Assembly: GCA_016717205.1 (NCBI GenBank)
Contig: JADKGC010000013.1
Span: 124,001-188,000, forward strand
DNA length: 64,000 nt
Reading direction: 5' to 3'
Source of the DNA: Candidatus Flexifilum breve
GTDB lineage: Bacteria > Chloroflexota > Anaerolineae > Aggregatilineales > Phototrophicaceae
A model generated the notes under the pieces. It did not search any database and had not been told where the DNA came from. It saw only the letters and a program-made list of their open reading frames with translations. Below, one piece after another: positions 54,685 to 62,706 of the stretch. The position numbers and the translations under genes are program-made. How positions within the stretch are numbered: the stretch's first letter is position 1; every line of letters starts with the position of its first letter.

Positions 54685-55647
54685 TTACTGCTGCTGTTGC
54701 TGCTGCTGTTGAAGCTGGGCTTCGGCCTGCATGGCGCGTTCTTCTTCCGGTGTCCAGCCCGTCATTGGCACGAGCGCTTCCAGCTCGAAAGGACGCTCGG
54801 CGGGTGTGATGTGCACTTCGACTTCCAGTTCGCTCTCCGCCTTCCCTTTGAACACGCCGCGGGTCGGCGGCACATCGCTGTAATCACGTCCCACGGCGAC
54901 GCGAATATGGCGATCTCCGGCGAGGACGTTGTTCGTCGGGTCAAAGCCGACCCAACCGAGCGTTGGCAGGTAGACTTCCATCCACGCATGAGTGGCATCC
55001 GGCGTGGAGCGCTCGGTATCCGACCGGAGGTGATAAAGATAGCCGCTCACATAGCGCGAGGGCAAACCGAGCATCCGCGTCACACCGATCATGATGTGGG
55101 CGAAGTCCTGACACACCCCTTTACGATTCGTCAGAATATCGTCAATCGGCGAATCGACCGCGGTCACGTTGGGCACGTAGTCGAAGGCGTAGTAAACCTG
55201 AGTGTTGAGTGCCCGCAGCAGCGTGAGTGGATCGGCATGGCGGTACACATTGAGCTCCCGCATGAAGGCGCGCAGCAGTGTCCCATCGGGAATGTGCGGA
55301 CTGGGTGTGAGCATATCCCAGAAGTCGGCGTTGTCTCCCAGCAAATCGATGTCCGCCCATACGCTGTCCGTCAGTGCCTCGGGCAGGGGCGCCATGGGCA
55401 GCATTTCGACGGTCGCTTCCGCGAGGATGGTCATCGATTGATGGAAGGAGGGGATGTCAAAGAAGTGCACGCTGTTGCGCAAGAAATCGGCTGTTTCGCT
55501 GACACGGGCGTGCGGGAAAGTGATCAGGTTGAAGCGCAAACAGCGCTGATTGTGTTCGCTGTGCGGCCGCATGTGAACCTCGGTCATGCTCTCACTGACC
55601 GGCGCACTGTAACGGAAATAGGTTTTATGTTGGACGGCGTAGTACAT
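54685..55647 (-). CDS. Transglutaminase-like protein with C-terminal poly-Gln
   Basis: 320 aa. N-terminal bacterial transglutaminase-like beta domain (TYFRYSAPVSESMTEVHMRP) and a core with the Cys-His-Asp triad: C179 in GVCQDFAH, H220 in THAWMEVY, D236 in GFDPTN. It ends with an about nine-Gln tract encoded by repeated CAG/CAA codons (CTG/TTG on the plus strand near 54688-54713). Shares stop/start contact with the alpha-E gene upstream (1-bp overlap). Known set: CP ATP-grasp + alpha-E + transglutaminase form a peptide synthesis/modification unit. Confidence 0.88.
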   Translation of the reverse strand: MYYAVQHKTYFRYSAPVSESMTEVHMRPHSEHNQRCLRFNLITFPHARVSETADFLRNSVHFFDIPSFHQSMTILAEATVEMLPMAPLPEALTDSVWADIDLLGDNADFWDMLTPSPHIPDGTLLRAFMRELNVYRHADPLTLLRALNTQVYYAFDYVPNVTAVDSPIDDILTNRKGVCQDFAHIMIGVTRMLGLPSRYVSGYLYHLRSDTERSTPDATHAWMEVYLPTLGWVGFDPTNNVLAGDRHIRVAVGRDYSDVPPTRGVFKGKAESELEVEVHITPAERPFELEALVPMTGWTPEEERAMQAEAQLQQQQQQQQ

Positions 55648-56603
55648 TACATCACCAGTTCATCAATTGGATACCAGATATACGCCTCATAGATCGCATC
55701 GTGAATCGCTTCGGCCTGAACCAGCACGGCGTCGAGATACTTATGCAGCCCGCTCACCATGATCTCGTCAATCTGCCCGTAGTCGAGCGCTGCGCGTAAA
55801 CGTCCGCCAAGCCGGTTGACGCTCTTAGCGCGCTTGCTCTCGGTCATCTGCGTGACCGCCTGGAGCGCTGCGGACAGGCTGTTGACTGCGAAGCGAATCG
55901 AATGCGGGAAATCCGGGTTGAGGACGAGAAATTCCGCAATGCGATCCGGACGTAGATCCGCAGTATACACCTTACAGTAGGCTTCGAAGGCCGTACACGA
56001 CTTGAGTAGTCCAATCCACTCCACAAAATCTTCGCTGACGCGGGCGTGTGAGTCGATGTGTGGATAGGCGGCGTAATGCGATTTAAGGAGCTGGGCGGTC
56101 GCCGCGGCGCGTTCCACGGCGCGTCCAATCTGGATGAACTGCCAGCCTTCGCCGTGCGTCATCGTCGAATCGGTGATGCCTTGAAACAGGTGGCAGCCTT
56201 CTTTGACGCTGCGTAGAAACTCGTGGGGTTGATCGTTCCAGATGGCGTCTAGGGTGACGGTGCGCGCTTGCAGGGATAATCGGTTGACGTGTTCCCACAT
56301 TTCCGAACTAATCTGTTCGCGCACGTGGCGCGCATTCTCCCGCGCCGAGCTGACACACGCGACAATCGAATTTGCATTGCGCGCATCGAACGTCAGCAGG
56401 TGCGTGAGCGAATAGGGATCGCACGGCCCGCTGGGCGGCTCGACGACCAGACTGTCGAGCAGGCGCATCCAACTGCGCTCCGCCATTTCCGGGGCGAGTT
56501 CCAGCATCAAGTGGAGCTGCAGGTCAAGCACGCGCGCGTTGTGTTCGGCGCGTTCCAGATAACGGCTCATCCAGTAGAGTGAATCGGCGACTCGTGACAG
56601 CAT
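55647..56603 (-). CDS. Alpha-E domain (DUF403) protein
   Basis: 318 aa, all-helical. The opening LSRVADSLYWMSRYLERAEH is diagnostic. Other segments: NSIVACVSSARENARHVREQ, and FIQIGRAVERAAATAQLL. It is a scaffold partner of the circularly permuted ATP-grasp protein, 12 bp downstream of it and overlapping the transglutaminase gene. Likely part of a complex making or tagging a peptide. Confidence 0.92.
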   Translation of the reverse strand: MLSRVADSLYWMSRYLERAEHNARVLDLQLHLMLELAPEMAERSWMRLLDSLVVEPPSGPCDPYSLTHLLTFDARNANSIVACVSSARENARHVREQISSEMWEHVNRLSLQARTVTLDAIWNDQPHEFLRSVKEGCHLFQGITDSTMTHGEGWQFIQIGRAVERAAATAQLLKSHYAAYPHIDSHARVSEDFVEWIGLLKSCTAFEAYCKVYTADLRPDRIAEFLVLNPDFPHSIRFAVNSLSAALQAVTQMTESKRAKSVNRLGGRLRAALDYGQIDEIMVSGLHKYLDAVLVQAEAIHDAIYEAYIWYPIDELVM

Positions 56604-56615
56604 GGCCCATTCTCC

Positions 56616-58070
56616 TTAGCTCAAAACCCACGTATCTTTACTGCCGCCGCCCTGCGACGAGTTCACCACCAACGACCCGCGCCGCAGGGCGACGCGCGTC
56701 AGACCGCCAGGGACAATCGTCACCTGATCGCCGCTGTACAGAATGTACGGGCGTAAGTCGATGTGGCGTGCTTCCACGCTGCCGTCGATGTAGCAGGGCG
56801 CGCGGGAGAGCGCCAGCGTCGGCTGCGCGATGTAGTTGCGCGGATCAGCGGTGATCTTCTCGCGGAAGGCTTCGCGTTCCCCGTTACTGGCGTGCGGGCC
56901 GATCAACATCCCGTAGCCGCCGGATTCGCCCACCGCTTTGACGACCAGCTTGTCGAGGTTGGCGAGCACATGGCGGCGCTGCTTGTCGTCGGAGAGCAGA
57001 TACGTCTCGACGTTGTTGAGGATCGCATCCTGGTTGAGGTAGTAGCGGATGATGGCCGGGAGATAAGCGTAGACCGCCTTATCGTCGGCGACGCCTGTGC
57101 CGATAGCATTGGCTAGCGCGACGTTGCCGGAACGATAGACATTCAGCAAACCGGGCACGCCGAGCATTGAATCGGGGCGGAAGGCCAGCGGATCGAGGAA
57201 GTCGTCGTCCAGACGGCGGTAGATCACGTCGACGCGCTGCAAGCCCGCTGTCGTGCGCATGTACACGACGTTGTCATGCACCAGCAAGTCACGCCCTTCG
57301 ACGAGCGTCAAACCCATTTGTCGAGCGAGGTAGGCGTGCTCGAAGTAGGCGGAGTTGTACACGCCGGGGGAGAGCAGCACAATATTTGGGTCGGCGCGGC
57401 GCTTGGGGGCGAGCGCGCGCAGCGTCGCCAACAGCGCCTGCCCATAATGGTCGACCGGGCGCACGCCGTACGTGCTGAACATGCGCGGGAAAACGTACTT
57501 CATCACCTGTCGATTAGCGAGCATATACGAGACGCCGCTCGGCACGCGCAGATTGTCCTCCAGCACGACGAATTCGCCGGAATTGACGCGGATCAGATCC
57601 GTGCCGACCACGGCGACATACACGTCGTTGGGGACGCGCACCCCGCGCATTTGCCGCCGGTAGTACTTGCAGCTGTAGACGAGGTCGCGCGGGACGATTT
57701 TGTCGTTGAGAATGTGCCCATCGTGGTAGATGTCTTTGAGGAAGAGATTCAGCGCTGTGATGCGCTGGACGAGGCCGCGCTCGATCACATCCCATTCGTC
57801 GGCAGGGATGATGCGCGGGAGCAGATCATAAGGGAAGATGCGCTCAGTCCCCTCATCGTTCCCGTATACGGTGAAGGTGATCCCCTGATGCAGAAAGGAG
57901 AGGTCGGCGGCCTGCTGGCGCTGTTTGAGCTCGTCCGGCGGCAGTTCCAGCAGGCGCTGAAACAAGGCTTCATAGTGCCCACGTGTGCTGCCGTCAGCAT
58001 CAAACATCTCGTCGTAAGCGCCCGAAAGTTGGTAGTTCGTGAAAGGTGGCGGGAGATCGACAGCGTTCAT
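56616..58070 (-). CDS. Circularly permuted ATP-grasp type 2 protein (DUF404/DUF407)
   Basis: 484 aa. Opening AYDEMFDADGSTRGHYEALF, then ITFTVYGNDEGTERIFPYDL, NSGEFVVLEDNLRVPSGVSY (metal and ATP-binding core), DLLVHDNVVYMRTT and KAVGESGGYGMLIGPHA. Predicted amide-bond (peptide) ligase working with alpha-E and transglutaminase. First gene of the three-gene operon. Confidence 0.92.
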   Translation of the reverse strand: MNAVDLPPPFTNYQLSGAYDEMFDADGSTRGHYEALFQRLLELPPDELKQRQQAADLSFLHQGITFTVYGNDEGTERIFPYDLLPRIIPADEWDVIERGLVQRITALNLFLKDIYHDGHILNDKIVPRDLVYSCKYYRRQMRGVRVPNDVYVAVVGTDLIRVNSGEFVVLEDNLRVPSGVSYMLANRQVMKYVFPRMFSTYGVRPVDHYGQALLATLRALAPKRRADPNIVLLSPGVYNSAYFEHAYLARQMGLTLVEGRDLLVHDNVVYMRTTAGLQRVDVIYRRLDDDFLDPLAFRPDSMLGVPGLLNVYRSGNVALANAIGTGVADDKAVYAYLPAIIRYYLNQDAILNNVETYLLSDDKQRRHVLANLDKLVVKAVGESGGYGMLIGPHASNGEREAFREKITADPRNYIAQPTLALSRAPCYIDGSVEARHIDLRPYILYSGDQVTIVPGGLTRVALRRGSLVVNSSQGGGSKDTWVLS

Positions 58071-58386
58071 TTTTCACAACCGTGTTATCCGATGTGCAGA
58101 TTATAGTGCACTATTCACAACGGGCTATGCGGCTTTACATCAAAAGCGCTGACCTGATTTTGGTAAAAATAAACAAGTCGGTGCGGGTTCTATGTTCAAG
58201 ACGCACACGTTTCATGGAAAAGCGTGGCGATCGTCGCATTCAGTTCACGCCAACGCGTCTGCTGTCGCGCGGATGGTCTTCGTGCCATAATGACTCGCAC
58301 CATACTCTGTTCGGCAGGCGGCGTGAGCTGCGCGTCGGTCAGAGCGTTTATGGTTTGTGCCCATCTTTCTATGCTAAGCTAGCAAC
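58071..58386. other. Divergent promoter region
   Basis: 316 bp between the leftward ATP-grasp operon and the rightward SpoIIE phosphatase gene. It has no gene; it must hold both promoters. AT-rich stretch around 58150-58180. Confidence 0.4.
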
Positions 58387-59655
58387 ATGACAGACGAAGC
58401 CATCTACCAAGATCGAATCCAACAGCTTGAAGAAGAACTCGACTCGTTGACGGCGGCATTGGCGCAAGCGTGGGATCAGCTTGTGCCGTTCCTGCAGGAA
58501 GCGCCACAGCAAGCGAAATCGAGTCAGGACATTGCTCCCGTCATTGAGGCGTTGATGACCGGTTTGGATGCCACGTTTGGCGCGGTCTATCTGCTCCCGC
58601 GGCAGGGACAGCCGGAAGAATGGTTCATCCTCCCCGACGATCAGGTTGCCCACAGCGCCCTTCAACCCTTTTTCGCCGACCTTGGCGAACAGACCGATAT
58701 CTATTGGGCGTACGATATCCCTACGCGCGATGGCGACCATACGCTGTGGATGTTCATGCCGATGAACGTGAGCGGTGAAGTGATCGGCGCGTTGGGCGTC
58801 GGGTTCGCTGATCAGGCCAAGGAGCTGAGCTCGCTGGATCGGCGCATGCTCACGCGCATGAGCGAGCGCGCTGCTAACCAACTGATCGCCGCGCGCCTCG
58901 AAGAGAGCCGCGCCCGCGAAGCGAAGATGATGCATGAGTTGGAGATCGCCGGAAATATCCAGCGTTCCATTCAACCGGGCAATGTGCCGAACGTAGCCAA
59001 TCTCGACACTGCCGCGGAATGGCAGCCCGCTAGCAACGTCGGCGGGGATGCGTGGGGCTGGGTGACACAGCCTTGCGGTCAACTCGCGTGCTTCATCGTC
59101 GATGTGGCAGGGAAGGGATTACCCGCGGCGCTGGCGGCTGTCTCGCTGCACACGGCGCTGCGTCTGCTGCTGCGCCTCGATCTCGCACCTGACGAAACGC
59201 TTGAAGCGGCCAATGCCGAATTTTACGATCCATACACCAACGCGGGCATTCTGGCGACGGCGGTCGTCTTCCGCGTCGACCCGCAGACGGGCGCGTTTCA
59301 ACTCGCCAACGCAGGCCATGTCCCGGTGCTGATCCGACAGAACCGCCAGTGGCAGTCGTACATGGCGAACATGCCACCAATCGGCGTGCTGCCAGAGTTT
59401 CGCCCGAACATGGACGTGGGAACGCTGGCCTTCAGCGACATGATGATCGTCATCAGCGATGGCCTGAGCGAAATTGAGACCGAAGCCGGAATGTGGGGGG
59501 AAGCGGGCGTGCGCAACGCGATTCCCGGCCAATTCCATGATATGCGTCAGGTGGTGGATACCGTCTTTGCCGAGGCGGATGCCTATCGCGGGAACGCGCC
59601 GCCGCACGATGATCAGACGATGATGGCGCTGCAATTCTTGGGAGGGAGAAATTGA
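58387..59655 (+). CDS. GAF-SpoIIE (PP2C-type) serine phosphatase
   Basis: 422 aa. N-terminal coiled coil, a GAF-like domain (about residues 35-170) and a C-terminal SpoIIE/RsbU phosphatase with QRSIQPGNVPNV, NVGGDAWGW, FIVDVAGKGLPAALAAVSL (metal-binding D and G), ANAGHVPVLI and SDGLSEIETEAGMWGE, then PPHDDQTMMAL. Dephosphorylates an anti-anti-sigma-like partner. It overlaps the next gene by 4 bp (ATTGA). Confidence 0.9.
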   Translation: MTDEAIYQDRIQQLEEELDSLTAALAQAWDQLVPFLQEAPQQAKSSQDIAPVIEALMTGLDATFGAVYLLPRQGQPEEWFILPDDQVAHSALQPFFADLGEQTDIYWAYDIPTRDGDHTLWMFMPMNVSGEVIGALGVGFADQAKELSSLDRRMLTRMSERAANQLIAARLEESRAREAKMMHELEIAGNIQRSIQPGNVPNVANLDTAAEWQPASNVGGDAWGWVTQPCGQLACFIVDVAGKGLPAALAAVSLHTALRLLLRLDLAPDETLEAANAEFYDPYTNAGILATAVVFRVDPQTGAFQLANAGHVPVLIRQNRQWQSYMANMPPIGVLPEFRPNMDVGTLAFSDMMIVISDGLSEIETEAGMWGEAGVRNAIPGQFHDMRQVVDTVFAEADAYRGNAPPHDDQTMMALQFLGGRN

Positions 59656-60038
59656 TCATCCCGGCGACTTTTCAGGCTCTAGAGCAAATCACCGACTACA
59701 TCATGCAGCTCGCTGCCCACATCGACCCGGAAACTCGTTCGCAGTTGGTACTGGCCGTGCACGAACTGTGTATGAATATCGTGCAGCACTCCTACGCTGG
59801 CGAAACCGGTATGATTGAAATTGATGGACACTGGAGCGGTTCGCGGCTCGAACTGACCATCCGCGATACCGGATCACACGCGTTTGTGCGCCCGGATGTC
59901 ATTAAGCCGCCCAATATCTTCGATTTTCCGGAGAGTGGGTGGGGTATCTATATTGTGCATCAGGTGATGGACAGCGTAAAATACGAACGCTTCGCAGGTC
60001 ACAATCAGTGGTCGCTGGCGAAGCAGTTCAGTCGGTGA
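59652..60038 (+). CDS. RsbW-like anti-sigma-type histidine kinase-fold ATPase
   Basis: 128 aa from a TTG that overlaps the phosphatase stop (TTGA). N box LAVHELCMNIVQHSYAG, G1 IRDTGSHAF and a GWGIYIVHQVMD segment of the GHKL fold; a serine kinase of the partner-switching kind. No STAS antagonist gene is in the group. Its function as an anti-sigma factor is inferred. Confidence 0.88.
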   Translation: MIIPATFQALEQITDYIMQLAAHIDPETRSQLVLAVHELCMNIVQHSYAGETGMIEIDGHWSGSRLELTIRDTGSHAFVRPDVIKPPNIFDFPESGWGIYIVHQVMDSVKYERFAGHNQWSLAKQFSR

Positions 60039-60045
60039 GGAACGA

Positions 60046-60834
60046 ATGACGAATTTGCTGGTGGTTGACGACGAGAGCGCGACGCGACGTTTAGTTGCCT
60101 ATACGCTAAAATCGCTGCGCATTGAAGTGACGGGGGCCGAAACTGGCGCCGAAGCCATGAAGCTCGCCGCCGAAGGCGAATTCAAGATGATCTTGCTTGA
60201 CATCAACCTGCCCATGACGGACGGTTTCACCCTGTTGACCATGCTCCGCGGCCTGCCCAACTTGAATGGTGTGCCGATCATCATGTTCACGGCGCGCAGC
60301 AACCCGAAAGACGAAATGCGCGCGAGTGAACTTGGCGCGAATGGTTTCCTGTACAAGCCGTTCACCACCGCCGAACTGCGCACGCTGGTGACGAATTATC
60401 TCTCCAAAGCGACCACGCAGGAGACGATGCCCATTCGTCCGGAGACTGCATTTGAGCCGCGCTTGGGCACACCACTCGGCACAGCCGCCGCCGTGCTCAC
60501 GCCGCCCACAGTAGAAATTCCTCCGGCTTCTTCTGATCAGCCCACCGTTGAGATGGCGCCGATTGCTGCGCCCGTGGCCTCCAGCTTGCCCGCCGTGGAA
60601 GTTGTGCCGATCACTGTACCCGCGAAACCTGATCCGCTGCCTGCGCCTGAGTTGATCGCGCCACCTGCACTGCTGGCCCCTGAGCCGGCGGTAGTTAGCG
60701 CGCCGATTGTTACAGAGCCACCGCCGACTGCGCCTTTGTCGGAAGCGCCGCCCGCCGCGGAGCCGCCGCTGACTGCGCCTTTGACGCCCGAGCCACCCAA
60801 GGCCGAGTTACCGTCGGAGACCGCCACCCCTTAG
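60046..60834 (+). CDS. Response regulator with long Pro/Ala-rich tail
   Basis: 262 aa. Receiver domain at residues 1-122: LLVVDDESATRR (acidic pair), ILLDINLPMTDG (phospho-acceptor Asp), IIMFTARS and LYKPF (Lys). There is no DNA-binding output; instead a tail of about 140 residues of low complexity (PAPELIAPPALLAPEPA and similar). 7 bp after the RsbW-like gene, so cotranscribed; its end overlaps the convergent histidine kinase gene by 4 bp, which may phosphorylate it. Confidence 0.88.
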   Translation: MTNLLVVDDESATRRLVAYTLKSLRIEVTGAETGAEAMKLAAEGEFKMILLDINLPMTDGFTLLTMLRGLPNLNGVPIIMFTARSNPKDEMRASELGANGFLYKPFTTAELRTLVTNYLSKATTQETMPIRPETAFEPRLGTPLGTAAAVLTPPTVEIPPASSDQPTVEMAPIAAPVASSLPAVEVVPITVPAKPDPLPAPELIAPPALLAPEPAVVSAPIVTEPPPTAPLSEAPPAAEPPLTAPLTPEPPKAELPSETATP

Positions 60835-62474
60835 GCGAGCGGAAATGTCGCCGCAAAGCTGAACGTGCTGCCCGCGCCTTCGGCACTCTGCACGTCAATC
60901 TCGCCTTCCATGAGATCAACCAACTGTTTGTAAATGGCGAGCCCCACCCCGGCGCCCTCATGGCGGCGCGTCAAGGAGTTGTCCGCCTGCATGAAGCTCT
61001 CGAAGATGAGCTGCTGTTTGTCCGGCGGGATGCCGATGCCGGTGTCGCTGACCTGAAAACGCAGGCGCGATTCGCCGTAGCGGCTTGGCATGGGCCACAC
61101 GGCGATGCGAACGCTTCCCGCTTCAGTGAATTTCACCGCATTGTTCGTCAAAATGCTGATCACTTGGCGCAACCGCGCCGGGTCGCTGACGATGCGCTGT
61201 GGTACCTGCTCATCCACGCTGATCGCGAAGTCGAGTCCCTTGCGGTGGGCAGCGTCCGCCCACATCGTTTCGATCTCCGCCAGTACACCGCGCACATCTA
61301 CCGGGATCGCCTGCAGTGAAACTGTCCCGCGTTCCAGTTCCGAGAAATCGAGCACTTCGACCAGCATATTCATCAGGCGATGCGCGTTCTCCTGCGCCAT
61401 CGTGAGCAGATCGCGCTGCTCGTCCGAGAGGGGCGTTTCTTCGATGAGCTCCATCATGCCGAGCATGATCGTCATCGGCGTGCGCACCTCATGGCTCATT
61501 TTGGCGACGAATTCGCTCTTGTGCTGCGCCGAGCGGATCGCTGTATCGCGCGCGGTGATCAGGTCGCGTTCGGCGCGCTGGCGTTCGATCAGGCGCGCGT
61601 AGCCGTCTGCCGCCGTGCGCAGGGCGGCCGTCTCTTCCGGCAGCCAATCGCGCTGGTAGTGGGTTTCTTCCAGTCCAAGAAAACCCTCCAGTCGTTCGTT
61701 GACGCGGAACGGCAGCAGCAGCAGGCTATGCAGCGATTGCCCGTTCAGCACCGATTGCATGTCAGACGGGAGTTGGCTGATGTCTTTGGCGGCCACGATG
61801 CCATCGCGCGTCAGGAGCTGTACCAGTGAGGGCATATGTTCGTCAAACGCAAAGTTTTGAGTTTCGGCGCGTTTGGCGCTAATCCCCGCCGCGCACCACT
61901 CGTGGGTCATGTCCAGCCGCCGCTCGTTTTCGCGGAAGTGGCACACATATACGCTCGATACGCGGAGCATCTCGCCGATTTTGGCCAACACTAAATCGAC
62001 TGCCGCGGCTGGATCCGTGCGCTCAAAGAAGATGGCGCCGATCTCCCGGTGCAAGCCTTCCAGCGCCAGCAAGCGATCATCACGCATTTTGGCGAGCACC
62101 GCCTGCGTTACATCGCTGACGACGAAGGTGTAGCCGATCAGCGTGTACTGCGGGCTGAACATAGGCGCGATCCGCCCTTTGTAGTAATGTACGCCGTCGT
62201 CGGCAGTGAGCGTGTATTCGATCGGATAGGGGCTCAGCGTGCGGTTGACCTCGGCGATGACGCCGGGAATCACCGCCGAGACTTCTGGCGGCAGCACGTC
62301 CTGATAGGCGGCGCCCACATATGCACTCGTCACTGCGGGCGTATCATAGATCGACCACTGCACTGGTTGGTAAAAAAGTATTTTTCCATCAAGGTCAAGC
62401 GAAAAAACAAAATCGTCGAGTGATGAAATAAGCGAACGGAGCTGTTCTTCGCTTTGGCTAAGTTCATTTGTCAT
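60831..62474 (-). CDS. PAS-GAF sensor histidine kinase
   Basis: 547 aa, soluble. A PAS domain (about 10-125, SSLDDFVFSLDLDGKILF), a GAF domain (about 150-300), then HisKA with KMSHEVRTPM (phospho-acceptor His) and HATPase_c with LTNNAVKFTEAG (N box), DTGIGIPPDK (G1) and HEGAGVGLAI (G2). It autophosphorylates and presumably signals to the convergent response regulator. No receiver domain is attached. Confidence 0.92.
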   Translation of the reverse strand: MTNELSQSEEQLRSLISSLDDFVFSLDLDGKILFYQPVQWSIYDTPAVTSAYVGAAYQDVLPPEVSAVIPGVIAEVNRTLSPYPIEYTLTADDGVHYYKGRIAPMFSPQYTLIGYTFVVSDVTQAVLAKMRDDRLLALEGLHREIGAIFFERTDPAAAVDLVLAKIGEMLRVSSVYVCHFRENERRLDMTHEWCAAGISAKRAETQNFAFDEHMPSLVQLLTRDGIVAAKDISQLPSDMQSVLNGQSLHSLLLLPFRVNERLEGFLGLEETHYQRDWLPEETAALRTAADGYARLIERQRAERDLITARDTAIRSAQHKSEFVAKMSHEVRTPMTIMLGMMELIEETPLSDEQRDLLTMAQENAHRLMNMLVEVLDFSELERGTVSLQAIPVDVRGVLAEIETMWADAAHRKGLDFAISVDEQVPQRIVSDPARLRQVISILTNNAVKFTEAGSVRIAVWPMPSRYGESRLRFQVSDTGIGIPPDKQQLIFESFMQADNSLTRRHEGAGVGLAIYKQLVDLMEGEIDVQSAEGAGSTFSFAATFPLA

Positions 62475-62629
62475 AGGTTGGCTGCACGCGCGTAAGTCTC
62501 AACGGTCAAAGTTGCCTTATTCTATCGTGTTTCAAGGGTGCGCGCTTCGATTGCAGGAGGACAGAGGTCAGGTTGTGTTCTCCGGGTGACCGCGATTCAC
62601 ATCCGTGGGGACAGGTTTCATACGACATT

Positions 62630-62679
62630 CGCTCCCGCCCTGCCCGTCCTCGAATTCAGGAACGGGCTGGGCGGGAGCG
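62630..62679 (-). terminator. Large GC-rich hairpin after acyl-CoA synthetase gene
   Basis: CGCTCCCGCCC-T-GCCCGT-CCT pairs with AGG-A-ACGGGC-T-GGGCGGGAGCG around the loop CGAATTC, a stem of about 20 bp with single mismatches. It lies 28 bp after the minus-strand stop, without a T run. The rest of the 62475-62706 gap shows nothing else. Confidence 0.55.
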
Positions 62680-62706
62680 AGCGACGGTTAGCTTATCTCA
62701 CGCTGA

